From Chaetoderma sp. LZ-2023a (Eukaryota > Mollusca > Caudofoveata > Chaetodermatida > Chaetodermatidae): DNA of 64,000 nt. Made by a program: the position numbers and the translations under genes. Under the pieces are notes generated by a model. The model was not told the DNA's origin and made no database searches. It saw only the letters and a list, made by a program, of their open reading frames with translations. The stretch is taken from the NCBI GenBank assembly GCA_034401795.1, contig JAVVLW010002724.1, forward strand, positions 25,001-89,000, read 5' to 3'. Of the stretch, positions 21,435 to 33,458 are shown piece after piece; the first letter of the stretch is position 1, and every line of letters starts with the position of its first letter.

Positions 21435-21955
21435 CGCTAACCCTTTTCACAGTGAAGACGTCCAAAACTGGTCCAAGTAGTGGTCTTGCGGATTGTTAAT
21501 TCGCTGGTCAGTAGACGACTATTATTGAAAATTTACCACTGGAATGACTGTCTCATTAACTAAAGTCAATTATTCCAGTAGTAAATGTTCAAAAATAGTC
21601 TTTTCATGGCTTACAAATGGACATTCAATAAGCAAACATTTTAATTTTCTTTACAAAATTGAGCTATTACAGAGTTTAACCCTTGAAATACCAGCGCCTC
21701 GAAGTTAAGACACTATATAATATTAAACCTTTAACACTCAAATCTGTTTCAAAAAAATCTTCTTATATAAAATGTCCATTTGCAGACCAAGAGAAGACTA
21801 TTTTTGAAAATTTAACACTGGAATGACTGGCTCGGTTATCGAGCCAGTCATTCTAATGGTAAATTTTAAACAATAGTCTTCTCTTGGTCTGCAAATGGAC
21901 ATTTCTCAAGACCACTGCAGAAGGCGTCTTTTGTGTGATATGAGCGCTAAAGGGT
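21435..21955. mobile_element. Two hairpin elements A
   Basis: The copy at 21435-21690 is forward and degenerate. The copy at 21728-21955 is reverse, with a near-perfect hairpin centred on ggctcggttatcgagcc and arms caagagaagactatttttga / agtcttctcttggtctgcaa. It is followed at 21960-22050 by a decayed TTGAATATTTTGAAA-type hairpin. Confidence 0.7.
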
Positions 21956-22159
21956 TAAGCTGTTGAATATTTTGAAACAGCTTTGATTTCAACTTGTTGG
22001 CCACCAACAGCTGCTTCCAGTTAAATTTGTTTCAAAATTTTCAACCGAATATTAATCATAAAGAATTAGTTATTTTGCCTGATGATGCTTAAGGTATTTG
22101 CGTAATGTATGATTGCTGTATTCTGCGATTGTAGTAGTAGTAGAAACATCCTACAGCTG

Positions 22160-22405
22160 CAATCACTCATTCTTCGCTTTTGACTGTGGTGTCTATCTTC
22201 CACAGGTCAAATCTTATTCTGAGCGTACTCAAGAGTCCTATATTCTTGATGTCATTTCGCAGCACGCTTAACAGATTCATGCAATTAAGTCCTTAACTGC
22301 CTTTATATTTATTGGCTCGCAGTAGGACAAATTCCAAGGCATTCTGCGCAGGTGTGTTTTCTGGCATCCTTATCACATGGCCAAACATGGACCAACTTTG
22401 CTGGA
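22160..22405 (-). pseudogene. LINE ORF2 C-terminal remnant
   Basis: Minus-strand translation from about 22403 gives MFGHVIRMPENTPAQNALEF, then a stop (about 22294), then NLLSVLRNDIKNIGLLST and DLWKIDTTVKSEE with a terminal stop at about 22170. The order FGHV-x-RM ... VLRNDIKNIGL ... DLWK matches the C-terminal tail shared by many non-LTR retrotransposon polymerases (WFGHV-x-RM ... W-x-D-x3-DL ... WR). The RT core is absent. Assignment to a clade (RTE-like or other) is not possible. It ends near ctcattcttcgcttttgact. Confidence 0.65.
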
Positions 22406-22479
22406 TTACTTTTATGGACAGCGGAGATGTATTACACATTTTTTTAATAGCGCATCATTATTATTATATTATATTCATG

Positions 22480-22520
22480 CTGTCGGGTGGGGGTGGGTGG
22501 GTGGGTGGGGGTTGGGGGAT
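22480..22520 (+). other. G-rich tract with quadruplex potential
   Basis: gggtgggggtgggtgggtgg followed by gtgggggttggggg gives at least six runs of three or more G. Confidence 0.6.
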
Positions 22521-22559
22521 ATGATATGAAGATCTGACGATGTGGACCCGCATCCCATA

Positions 22560-23160
22560 CACATCTCTCATCCCCGCCACACCCAAAACATTGAATGGAC
22601 TAAATATGGTCAAATCAGGTTAGAATATTTCCAACAGAATTAAGTATCAACATGAATGACAATCACACATTGCTAAAGTATGAAACCGTCCCCCAATTCC
22701 ACAACCACATAATTTACATAATTATTTCACCATGACCTTTTGACCCCAATATAAAAATGGTTCTTAAGACCCATATAAGTGTATATCTCCCAAAGAATTG
22801 CCTTCAGACACACAGACGGATGGACAGACATTGCGGGTGGACAGATGGATGGACAGACAGACAGACAGACAGGAATACCATATCCTCTTCCCCTTAAGGG
22901 GCGAGGACAATTAGATCAAACATAGAATGAGAACAGTTACATCTCATAGACATCTTTCACCTCTACCATGCCCTAAAGTTTGCAGTGACAATATAGGTTG
23001 CAATTATTTTGGTCAAATTAGGTTAGAATATTTCCAACAAAATTATGTATCAATTACTTAGTTTCACCTTTTAGTTCATATACATTGGTGCAGGTGGGTG
23101 GGGGGGGATAATTCTTAACAAAATAAAAAAAAATTGCAAAACCTCACCCTCCCATTTTTG
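22560..23160. repeat. Degenerate interspersed repeat with (GACA)n
   Basis: ggtcaaattaggttagaata occurs twice (22610 and 23010). A (gaca)n run at 22850-22872 is followed by ggaataccatatcctcttcc and ccttaaggggcgagg, a block shared with 16815-16850. No gene. Confidence 0.5.
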
Positions 23161-23199
23161 TGGCATCAGGTAATTAATGCTTTAGCTGTTTAACCATGT

Positions 23200-25130
23200 A
23201 GTCACCTGGGCCCCTAAAAGCAAAATGTTACGGTTAAAACACTTTTTCAAGGGTCCAATTTTATAATTATTATGCATTAGGGCTGAGGTTCGTGAGGATT
23301 TTCACGAACCGAATCGATTCACGATACAGATGTCCGAACCACGAACTAGTTCACGAACCTTTTTAATACGCTATTGTATGCAAGAAATTACTCCTAACAG
23401 AAAATAACATTTACAGGCAGGTAGGTGGCTTTACTGGCTACATGATAGAAAAACACAAATGACAAGTTCTGACAACAAATGTTAGAAAATAATATAAGAT
23501 TCAAAGTTCCGTTGATGGTCATATTCGTAAATCATACTTAGAGGACATTCAGAGATTGCGTGTCTATATTAATTAGTTCTTTCACCAACAAATCCCTGAA
23601 AAAGAAAATTCTTTATGATATGAAACTTACTCTGTTGAATATTTTGAAATTAATTTGACTAGAAGCTGTTGCTGCCTTAGGTGAGCTTTTGTGTGAGGCA
23701 GTGTCATTAGGAGGCATGCGTTTGATGATGTTTGGGTCCAGTATGATTAACCAAATATGAGATATAATCAGAAAAATTTGTTATTAAAACGGGAAATGTT
23801 AAGATTGATGAAAAAATTGTTTTTACCAGGATTACAGTGACCTTGACCTTTAAACCGTTCCTATGATAATTTAAAATCATTATATTATTTAAATCATATA
23901 GCATTGGAAAGTGCATTCAATTGCCTAAACATTAATGCATTATTTTATATATTTTTGCAAAATTTTCACCGAGTTATTTGCGTATATAAAATACACCATT
24001 ATACCTAGAGTCATTAAATCAAGTGGACAATATATTAAAATTATAAACAGCGGTATTAAATTTTACAAAACTATAAAAACGAATACAGAAATGTATAGAA
24101 AATTGGCTTAGCTTTCCAGTGATGCATGACAATCACTTCAATATTATGAAATTCGTTCTTCATATAAGCTGTTTAAAGTGCATTGTGTCTGATTCCAATA
24201 GTAAAGTAATGCTGTTTGCGCGTCAGCTATCATGGTTACCAGCCAGAAGTGGTATGAGCAATGCATTCGGGGAAGGAATTTTCCCAAAATGCGCTAATGT
24301 AGGAAAGGTGTATTAGTTAAGTGAAATTTTGTATTTAGTAGAAATTTGATTGCTAGTCATTTTTTTTTCATTTGTTAGTTGGGTTTTTTTCACTTGATAA
24401 TACTACTTAAGTTGTAGCAATAGAATAGTAAAGTACATCATCATCCTCCGCATCATTATCACCATCGCGTCCAGTGAAGCAGCAACACTAATGTGGTAAA
24501 AGTGCAGGTGACTGATCAGAAACCATGCAACCGTCATTGCAATGTGAGTAGCTACTTTTCTAACACAATCATGAGAATCAGCCATGACTGGCTTGCATCG
24601 CAATCGTCATCATCGTTCTATCTTTCTTTAATGACACACTTTCCATACATACTCCTTCAACATAATTGAAAACTAGTTGGACAGCAACAACTTCCAGTCA
24701 AATTAGTCTTGGACCATATAGAGCAAACCCTGTACATTGCTTTGAAATTGAGATATTATGGCTCCAAAAATGAAACGGTTAAATGCTTTCAACAGACTTA
24801 ATCAGTGGAACAAAACATATTTAAATTCGGTCAATTCACCTATTTTTCTCCCCGGAGTTATTAAGCATTCTCACACTAATTTTCACTGCATGTATGTCAT
24901 ATTCCCATCCGGAATCTGAGGAACAAGAGACTTTCCTAGCTAGGCAATTGTTGTCGGCCTCGAGAATGAACATCTCAAGTTCCTGGTGGCAGTGAAATGT
25001 TTGTGCGGCATAGGCGTTTGATTATAAGCATCATCGTCCGTCATTGTCGTCAATAGTCCGAAAATTACACGCTCAATGCCAACACAGCCAGGTAAGAGCG
25101 TGACCATTTCACAACAAAACTTCCAATTAT
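23200..25130. other. Mostly unique-looking non-coding DNA
   Basis: Contains a short segment rich in ttcgtga/tcacgaacc motifs (23283-23362), a decayed single-arm hairpin at about 23633-23700, a tgaccttgacctttaaacc motif at 23842, and another single arm (cttccagtcaaattagtctt) at about 24690. Open frames at 23707-23916, 24119-24316 and 24403-24603 are short and show no domain. No gene is supported. Confidence 0.45.
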
Positions 25131-25149
25131 TTGATTGGAAAAAAGCTAG

Positions 25150-25260
25150 ATATTAAACATATATAATATTTTGAAACCAATTTGACTGAGAGCTGTTGCT
25201 GTCTGTGAAAACAACAACTTTCAGTCAAACTGTTTTCAAAATATTCCACAGACCTACCTA
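25150..25260 (+). mobile_element. Hairpin element of the B/C/D superfamily
   Basis: The arms tattttgaaaccaatttgac and gtcaaactgttttcaaaata pair around agctgttgctg...acaacaact. Confidence 0.6.
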
Positions 25261-25389
25261 TAAAATGGAGAAAATATTGTACACAGGAGAGAATGTGTCA
25301 CGAAAAATGTCTTTGTCCTGAAAATTGCAATTCAATTTACTCTGATCAATATAACTCATAATTGTAAGTCACTGTGTATAAGATACTAA

Positions 25390-25600
25390 CACTTTCACCG
25401 ATAAATTCCGCGCATCTCAATCTTGCGGAAAACAGACTGGAAGGCTATTGAATATTTTGAAATTAATAAGACTTGGAAGCCATTTTGCTGCCTTATGCAG
25501 CAATGGCTACCAGTCATATTAATTTCAAAATATTCAACAGAATATGATATACATCAAAAAGAATTTAGTTTTTCAGGGATTTGTCATTGAAAGGGTTAAA
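25390..25600 (+). mobile_element. Hairpin element D
   Basis: The hairpin lies at 25447-25532: left arm attgaatattttgaaattaa, right arm catattaatttcaaaatatt, centre gctgccttatgcagc. The tail aagaatttagtttttcaggg and a closing aaagggtta are diagnostic of D. Confidence 0.7.
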
Positions 25601-25769
25601 GCCTTGCTTCATATCAATGGTGGCTTTTGATTATAATACAGGTATATGCCAATTTTCAAATTCAAAAGCCTGGTGTGGGTGTGAGTGTAGGGGGAAATCA
25701 CCTTCAGAACAAGCCATTCAAAAACCATAGTCTCTCCAATCTTATAAATCAATTGAAAACCAGAAGCCC

Positions 25770-26858
25770 ACCTTGACCATTAGCATTTGAACCATTTGCA
25801 TTCAAATAGACATGATGGATAATTTTCGGATAATCAAAGATTGCCTAAAATAAATTGACCAGTCAGGATTCTCGTTTGGTACGTTGATGCCTACCATCAT
25901 AGGATCGTTCCACCAAAGTTTTATTGAAAGCAGGCCTATCTTACGGAATACTGCTGTTAAATGGTTCCCGAAAATTTTCAGAAAATCCAAGATTGATGCC
26001 AAATCATTGGCCTCCCAAAATTCGGAATAGAATTTCTAGAGGCTACCGATGAATTTGGTTGAAATCGTCCAGACAATTAATGAGGAGTAGCGTTTTGAAC
26101 GTTTTGCAGCAATTTTTTGGGGAAAATTTAAGATTGCCGCCGAACAAATTGACCAATCAAAATTCTGTAATCAAACGCTGAAGCACGCCATTCTAGGGTC
26201 CTTCCAGCCAAGTTTGCTTGAAATTTTCCCAACAGTTAATGAGTAGTATTTTAACTGATTACCTGAAATTTTCAGAAAATCCAAGTCTGGTTGAAATTGC
26301 CCAAGCAGTTAATGAGTAGTGTTTTAAATGACTTGTTGCAATTTTTTGGAAAATTAAAGATAGTTGCCGACAAAATAGACCAAACCAAATTCTGTATTCA
26401 AGTTCTGAAGCATCCACTGTATGGTCCTCCCAACGGATTTTGTATGAAATCAGCCAAGTCTTTAATGAGGAAAGTAGACTTTTAACTGATTTCCTGAACT
26501 TTTCAGAAAATCCAAGATGGTCGTTGGAAATATTGACCAATAAAAATTCTTGTTATAAGTCTAGATAGAAGCCTACCAGCAAGAATTAGTCCACTCAAGT
26601 TTCGTTAAAATCAGGCCATTTATATTGGAGTAGTGATTAAAATGATTTGAAGACAATTTTCGGAAAATCCAAGATGGCCACCAGAAAAATTGACCAATCA
26701 AAATTCTGAATACATGTTTTGGTCCCTACCACCATAGGATCCATCCAGCCAAATTTGGTTGAAATTGGTCAAAACCTAAAGGAGGAGATGCGATTTGATG
26801 GATAGACAGATGGATGATCACCATGGCATAAACTCACTTGGCGAGACCTGGAGCTAAA
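25770..26858 (+). repeat. Interspersed repeat E, subtype 1
   Basis: It opens with attagcatttgaaccatttg and closes with cacttggcgagacctggagctaa. The interior is a chain of about 150-bp diverged monomers, each with caatcaaaattctg, ccagccaaatttggttgaaa and cttaaggagtag-like blocks. Short frames (25802-26002, 26259-26540) are not genes. Confidence 0.65.
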
Positions 26859-26884
26859 AACAGAAGAAAATCACTGCGGATGTT

Positions 26885-27097
26885 AACTGTCTCACTGCTG
26901 CAAGCCACTGGAGAATAATTTCAATGAGCAAAAACTCTTGACCTGCTGAATATTTTTAAAACAATTTGAATGAAAGTTGTCGGTGGCTAAGCCACCGACA
27001 ACTTTCAGTCAAATTGTTTTCAAAATATTTAGCAGGTCCAGAGATATAATCCCTGAAAGATGTCGTCTGCCAAAACTCAGCAGTCAGCTGGTTAAAG
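26885..27097 (+). mobile_element. Hairpin element C
   Basis: The hairpin lies at 26942-27037 with centre cggtggctaagccaccg, left arm aaaacaatttgaatgaaagt and right arm actttcagtcaaattgtttt. The tail is agcaggtccagagatataat and the closing block ctggttaaagg. Confidence 0.7.
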
Positions 27098-27354
27098 GGT
27101 ATATTAGCATACATAAATTCATTCCTTGATCAATTTGAAGATAATTTGTTTAAAACCAGTTGCTGCTTATGAACTAAATGAAATGTATCTCATTAAATAT
27201 ATCGAAACTAAGCTGACAGGAAGATGTTTCTATCCAGGGCAGCAACTTTAGCTTACAGTCAAATTAGTTTCAGAATATTCCACACAATATTTCATTTATA
27301 TTTACTGAGATGTACAGGGATTATAAGGATAAGTGAATTAAGCATTACAAGAGG

Positions 27355-29190
27355 TACAAGGGGGCTGCATCACTCGCCTGGATCGTACAAGCATTTCAAT
27401 TACAAAGGACATTGGTAATAAGTATAACCCTAAGAACCACAAGGGATGCGTCCATGTGTAAAATGCCAGACATTTTTAAGTATCCAATGGCTTTACTGTA
27501 TGTTAGTTTGCGGTGGGACAAATCCAAGAGAGCCGCCAACCCATTTATCAAACAGTTTCTAAAGTGGAAAATTTGAAAGCATAGCACAAAACCACAAAAT
27601 AGTTGAATTTCGGCTTCAAAATCCATCAAATAAAGATTTTCATCTGGCAGCCAAAATGCTAAAATCTGATTGGTCGATGGCAGCTATGTATTTTAACATA
27701 CTAACTTGAACACACTAGAATGGCCATTAGTCCACAATCAGATATCCCAAATTTCAGCCCAGATCCCTTCAACGGGATCGGGAGGTAATTTTTGCAAAAA
27801 CTAGGTCATCCAGATGGCCACCAAACCATTTGGCCAATGACGTTCCCTTGAACAAACTTGGTTCACCTCTTGCACTAGATGAATATTTTCATGAATTTTG
27901 AATCAATCCCCAGTCATTTTAGAGATTTTTAAAGTCATTTCTAAAAATCGGACAAAATCCAAGATAGTCATTGGCCAATCAGCTTTCTTCGAACGAAGTT
28001 GGATCTGTATGCCCTTAGGATGCTTCCCGCCAAATATAATTGAAATCGGCCCAGTGGTTCTTGAGAACAGATTTTAGATTTCCTATTGATAGAGTGTGTG
28101 AGCTTTTGGCGGGAAAAAGATGGCTGCCAAAACGTTTATCCTGCAGTTTAGAAAATAAAAATTTGAAATCAGCATATCTAAAAAGCTTTATAAAACCAAT
28201 TTTGGCTTCAAAATCCATCAAATAAAAAATTCTAATATCGCTGCCAAACACACTAAATTTTGATTAGTCTATGTTTTTTATGTATCAACTTCCTTCCAAC
28301 TGCTCTTGCCCTAGATGATATTTCATGAGGTTTGGATCAATCCCACAAGTGATTTTTAAAGACGTTTCTAAAAATCAGCCAAAATACAAGATGGCCACTG
28401 ACAAAATTGGCCGATCCATTTCCTTTAAAGAAACATGATCTCTATGCCCTAAGGATGCTTCCTGTCACATATAATTGAAATCAGCCCAGTGGTTCTTGAG
28501 AAGTTTCTTAAATTTTCTATTGCTTCATAATGGGAGTTTTTGGCAGGGAAAAGATCCAAGAATCTCGATTCGGCCAAACCAGTTATCTGTCAGTTTCGAA
28601 AGCAGAAATTTGAACTCAGTATATTTAAAACCGCGTATAAAAACAATTTTGGCGGCAAAGAAAATTAAGTTAAAAAACTAATATGGGTGCGAAACACGCT
28701 ACATTTTGATTGGTTCACGGTCGCCATGGGTTTTTTACATATCAATTTTACTTAAACAAACTTATTGATCCTTAGTGCCTAATCATATCTCCAAAAATTT
28801 CAGCCTGATCCATTCATCGGTTATGGACAAGTTGTTTTCGTGTAAACTAGGCCATCCAAGACGGCCGCCGAAGCATTTGGCCAATCAAGCTGCCTTGAAC
28901 AAACTTAGTTCAGCTGTCACCCTAGATGATCTTTCATGAGTTTTGAATTGATCCCCAAAGTGGTTTCGGAGGAGTTATAAAGATCTTTCTAAAAATTAGC
29001 CAAAACACAAGACATCTGATGGCCAAATTGTCCGATCGGCTTTGTTTGAAAAACTTGAATCCCTATGCCATAAGGATGCTTCCTGCCAAATATATTTGAA
29101 ATCGGCCCAGTGGTTCTCGAGAAGTCATTAAAAGGAAAAGTTGATGGATGATGGACGGATGGTCGCCATGGCAATTATTTATACTCACTT
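27355..29190 (+). repeat. Interspersed repeat E, subtype 2
   Basis: It opens with aagaggtacaagggggctgc / atcactcgcctgg and ends near gtcgccatggcaattattta / cttggctaataagg. Several internal monomers carry ccaagatggccgccgaagca, caaatataattgaaatcggc and ccattgctt-like blocks. A single-arm hairpin precedes it at about 27225-27285. Confidence 0.65.
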
Positions 29191-29209
29191 GGCTAATAAG
29201 GTATTAATT

Positions 29210-29420
29210 AACCTGTCTACCGACAAATTCCATGTATCTCTACCTCAGGGTAACCAAACAGGAAAGTTGTTGAATATTTTGAAATTAATATGACTGGAAT
29301 CCATTGCTGCCTTAGGCAGCAATGGTTTCCGGTTATATTAATTTCAAAATATTCAACAGAATATTCTATGCATCGTCAAGAATTTACTTTTTCAGGGATT
29401 TGTTGTTGAAAGGGTTAAAT
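29210..29420 (+). mobile_element. Hairpin element D
   Basis: The hairpin lies at 29266-29357 with centre gctgccttaggcagc, left arm attttgaaattaatatgact and right arm gttatattaatttcaaaata. The tail aagaatttactttttcaggg and gttgttgaaagggttaa complete it. One of the cleanest D copies. Confidence 0.75.
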
Positions 29421-29904
29421 AACTCCAAGATCAATTCCAGAATTCTTAAGGAATTATTTTTTTGCAAATATTTCCGAGGAGAAAATCCTGTCATAATTAC
29501 AGCTAATAATATAATTGCCTATGCCTCTAATTTTAACACCTGATTGTGCCACGTTTTTTCTCATTAGAAAATAAATATTGTCTCATTGTGAACGCTGAAC
29601 AGAACGCATTGTTTAACTGAAAGAATAGAAAACAATGCATGGACACGCATACACATGCGCATGTACACACGCGCAATAAGGTATTTATTTTCTAATCTAT
29701 AATTTCAAAGAAACTGAGGTTGTATTTGGTCACATGTACAGATTTTACTAAGCCACAATCAGAAGTGACAGATGTGGTCTCAAGGTACATCCACATGGAA
29801 AATTTCAAGCAAATCCACACAGGTTACTTACGAGGCCTTCAGGTAGCAGTGTTGATAGCAGTTGCTATCCAATATAACAACAGCTATCACCAACACTGCT
29901 TGAA

Positions 29905-30115
29905 GGTTTCATTATCTGTCTTGCTGCTGAAAGCCACCCAACAATTATTTCAATGAGCAAAAAATCTAGACTTGCTGACAATTTTGAAAACAATTTGACT
30001 GACAGTTGTTGGTGGCCTAGCCACCAACAACTTTCAGTCAAATTGTTTTCAAACTATTTAGCAGATCGAGTGATATAGCACCTGGAATATGTCGTCTGCA
30101 GTCAGACGGTTATAC
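29905..30115 (+). mobile_element. Hairpin element C
   Basis: The hairpin lies at 29971-30065 with centre ggtggcctagccacc and arms attttgaaaacaatttgact / agtcaaattgttttcaaact. It has the same head (gctgaaagccacc) and tail (gtcgtctgcagtcag..ggtta) as the copies at 26.9 and 32.3 kb. Confidence 0.72.
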
Positions 30116-30329
30116 AGGTATGCAATTCTAAGTTATCCAAAATCAGCTGATTATTGACATATTTTCTGGTTGACAGGGTTTAAAATATGCATTGGTAGGT
30201 TGGTGTCAGTCACTAGTGACTGCGGCTATCCACGTTTTACTAGGGTATAAAATATGAATGAATTTTGGTGAAACTTCATCGTACGGTAGCTCCTGTGATG
30301 GGTTAGTCAATTTACATACCTAATTAAAA

Positions 30330-30480
30330 CCTTTAGTGGACACGTCAGCAAAAATAGCTTTTGCAGTGGTCTTGAGAAATTACCATTTGCAGACCAAGAG
30401 AAAACTATTTTTGAAAATTTATCACTGGAATGGCTGGCTGGATAATCAAGCCATTGACATTCCAGTGGCAATTCTTAACC
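30330..30480 (+). mobile_element. Hairpin element A, partial
   Basis: The left arm is intact (ccatttgcagaccaagagaa ... ctggaatggctggc). The right arm stops after cattccagtggcaattc. The following cagccaccactgcagccacc is not part of the family. Confidence 0.6.
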
Positions 30481-30589
30481 GTCTGGATACTGCAGCCACC
30501 ACTGCAGCCACCGCGCAATAATTCCCATAGGCACTTACTCTAAACTGGATAAATATTTTTAAAACAATATGACTGAAAGTTGTTGGTGG

Positions 30590-31600
30590 CTTAGCTTCTG
30601 TTTCAAAATCTGTCCAATAAAAGATTTCAATATGGGCACCAAATTTTGATTGATGCATGGCAGACATGTTTTTGCATGCATCAACTTCCCTTGAACAAAC
30701 CTTAACGGCCCTTAATCTCTGATCATATCTCCCAAATTTTGGATCAATCCATTCAGCAGCGACTCTGGAGAAGTGGTTTTCGCGAAAACTAGGTCATCCA
30801 AGATGGACGCCAAACAATTTGGCCGTTCCCCTGAACAAACTTGGTTCAGCTCTTGCTCTGGATGATATGTCATGAGGGTTGGATCAATCCCACAATAAAT
30901 TAATTTACCCGTTATCTCTATCAATCAGGGTAAACAAACAAGAAAATTGTTGAATACTTTGAAATTAATAGGACTGGAGGTCGGTGCTGCCCTAGGCATA
31001 TTAATTTCAAAATATTCAACAGAATATGATCTACATCGCAAAGAATTTACTTTTTCAGGGATTTGTTGTTGAAAGGACATCTTTCAGTCAAATTGTTTTC
31101 AAACTATTCCTTCAGTCCTGAGATCTATCCTCTGGAGAAATTCATACGGTTTACAAGAATCTTTTGTCTATTTATTCTTGACCCATTAACCCTCATATCA
31201 GCCAAAAACGGCCTCTGCAGTGGTTTTGAGAAATGTCCATTGGCAGACAGAGATTATTTTTGAAAATTTATCACTGGAATGACTGGCTCGGTTATCGAGC
31301 CAGTCATTCCAGTGATAAATTTTCAAAAATAATCTCTTAGCCTGAAAATGGACATTTTCTATGAAATAATTTAAATTTTCTTGAACAAATTCAAGCCAGC
31401 CAAAAACAGCATCAGCCATACTCCTCAGGAATGTCCATTTGCAGATCATGAGACGCTTTTTGAAAATTTACCACGGGAATGACTGGCTCGATAAGCAAAT
31501 TATTAACTCTAATCTCTTGATCTCTAACAAATGGCAATTTTCTATGAGAAAATTGAAATTTTTCTGAACAAATCTGAGGGTTTTAAAGGGTTAAAATGCA
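30590..31600. mobile_element. Nested repeat block: E fragment, D, A, A
   Basis: An E fragment spans 30590-30900 (ccaagatggacgccaaacaa). A D hairpin at 30898-31076 is short of part of its right arm. An A copy at 31185-31420 has a near-perfect hairpin and loop gttat. A second A copy at 31393-31600 is degenerate, missing most of the right arm and closing with gggttttaaagggttaaa. Confidence 0.65.
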
Positions 31601-31609
31601 TCAATGCAG

Positions 31610-32260
31610 GATTTTTCAGTCTGTCTGTCGGTCAAACAGTAACTTTATCATGAAAATTGAAAGTCTGTCACTAGTGATGAATTTACAATCTAATACATTC
31701 TGTTAAATATCTGTCCCCATTGTTTTTCAATGAAAAGTGAGAATTACAACTTTTCCGAAACCATTCGACAGAATTCAACCCAATTTGGCATATTAGTTAC
31801 CCGTATGATTGCAGAGTGCAAGAGGACATGTCCATTTGTCTCTGCCCCCAGGGAGGTTAGTAAGGGGTGTGGTCAAAGTTGTGAATGTGGGGGATTTGAG
31901 ACGGCGTGCCATCTACCATCCAATCTAGTCAAATTAGTTTCAAAATACTCAACAGTATGTATACCTGTATAGTTAGTTTGATTAGATTCAAATCGATTCC
32001 AATTACCGCACAGAAATGAGCGGGGCATCTATAGCGAGAAATGGATCACTCTATTAAGATGCTGGAATACGCTAAAAATAATTTGTCAGTGATCTCATCT
32101 AGCTTCTCTGCCCCGCAATAAGACAATGCTGGACGGACGATATATTTATATACCATTGAATTCCTGTTTTATGTAAAGACCACTAAATGCTTGGCTTTCT
32201 AACATAAAAGGTATCTTTTGTAAAATAATTAAGATCACAATATAGAAAACTATTAACTAT
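31610..32260. other. Non-coding DNA with a single hairpin arm
   Basis: A lone right arm, tagtcaaattagtttcaaaa / tactcaacag, lies at 31925-31955. The open frame 31730-31972 (+) includes a short Cys-rich stretch but spans that repeat arm and is not supported as a gene. Confidence 0.45.
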
Positions 32261-32264
32261 CTTG

Positions 32265-32465
32265 CAATTGTAAGCCACCAGACAATAATTTCAATGATCA
32301 AAATCTCTCGAATTGCTGAATATTTTGAAAACAATTTGACTGAAAGTTGTTGGTGGCTTGGCCACCAACAAATTTCAGTCAAATTGTTTTCAAAATATTT
32401 AGCAGGTCCAGAGATATAACCCCTGGAATATGTCATCTGCAAAAACTCAGCAGTTAGGCGGTTAA
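32265..32465 (+). mobile_element. Hairpin element C
   Basis: The hairpin lies at 32313-32406 with centre ggtggcttggccacc and arms attttgaaaacaatttgact / cagtcaaattgttttcaaaa. The ends match the other C copies. Confidence 0.72.
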
Positions 32466-32559
32466 GGAAATTATGCCGAGATGTAGCTATTAATTCTCAT
32501 GGAAAATGATTGAACTGGATCATTGTAATTATTTTCAACACAGGCAAAATTAGCTCTTA

Positions 32560-32830
32560 ACCCTTTCCCCGACAAATCCCTGAAATAGTATATTCTTTAC
32601 GAGATAAAACTTATTATGTTGAATATTTTGAAATAATTTGGCTGGTAGCGGCTTCCAGTCAAATTAATTAAAAAATATTCAACATTTTTCCTGTATGGTA
32701 GTGTTGAAAACGAGATATAGGCAGCAATAACTTCCAGTCAAATTAGTTTTAAAAATATTCAACAGATTATTCTTTACATTATAAAGAATTTTATTGTTTC
32801 TCGTTTGTAGTGGACAAAAGGTTAATAATT
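32560..32830 (+). mobile_element. Two broken D-type hairpins
   Basis: The copy at 32568-32690 keeps both outer arms but has a shortened stem (ttggctggtagcggcttccagtc). The copy at 32690-32830 keeps only the right arm (cttccagtcaaattagtttt) and the D tail aagaattttattgtttctcg. Confidence 0.6.
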
Positions 32831-32984
32831 TTAATGCTGAAATTCCAGTCTCACAACTTCGATACAAACGCGTGTAATTTATCTTGCATATTTTGAAAAT
32901 GCATTTGAGTCAAATTAATTTTTTAATATTTTTCCAGAATATTAATTCTTTCATCATCCTATTGCTTTGTATGTGTACATGTAT

Positions 32985-33122
32985 ATATTTAATTAAGTAG
33001 TGTTTATTTATTTATATAGGGCCTATAGTTGTTTTATATATCTTGTTTATGTATACGATTGTACTTGTATTGCCGTATTCTTATGTTGGATTTTTGCAAT
33101 AAACTATCTATCTATCTATCAT
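32985..33122 (+). repeat. Possible LINE/SINE 3' tail with (TATC)n
   Basis: The sequence gtatgtgtacatgtatatat ... gttggatttttgcaataaac ends in a short (tatc)n microsatellite at 33104-33121, the layout of a retroposon 3' end. No coding part is found upstream. Confidence 0.4.
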
Positions 33123-33179
33123 CATAAACGATTCTTAACCTATTCTGCATAGCTGAATGGGCTAATCAAAGCGACACTT

Positions 33180-33415
33180 TAACCATTTATTACACTCAAA
33201 GTGGCTAAAGCGCCTTCTATAGTGGTCGTGAGAAATGTCCATTTGCTGAGCAAGAGAAGACTATTTTTGAAATGTTTACACTGAAATGACTGGCTCGATA
33301 ACCGAGCCAGTCTTCATAGTGATAAATCTGGCCCCAAAAAAACTCTCTTGGTCTGCAAATGGACATTTTGAATGAGAAAAATTAAATATTCTTGAACAAA
33401 TATGAGTGTTAAAGG
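33180..33415 (+). mobile_element. Hairpin element A
   Basis: The centre is ggctcgataaccgagcc (33294-33310) and the left arm gcaagagaagactatttttg. The right arm is partly altered (cttcatagtgataaatctgg). The forward-type right end is ttcttgaacaaatatgag. Confidence 0.7.
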
Positions 33416-33458
33416 TAGCGAGTAGATAACATAGAGTCATGATGCAACAAAACAATGG

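Noticed and set aside
31730-31972. Cys-containing 80-codon plus frame
   Set aside because: Overlaps a lone hairpin arm, lacks a recognisable Cys spacing and has no neighbours suggesting a gene.
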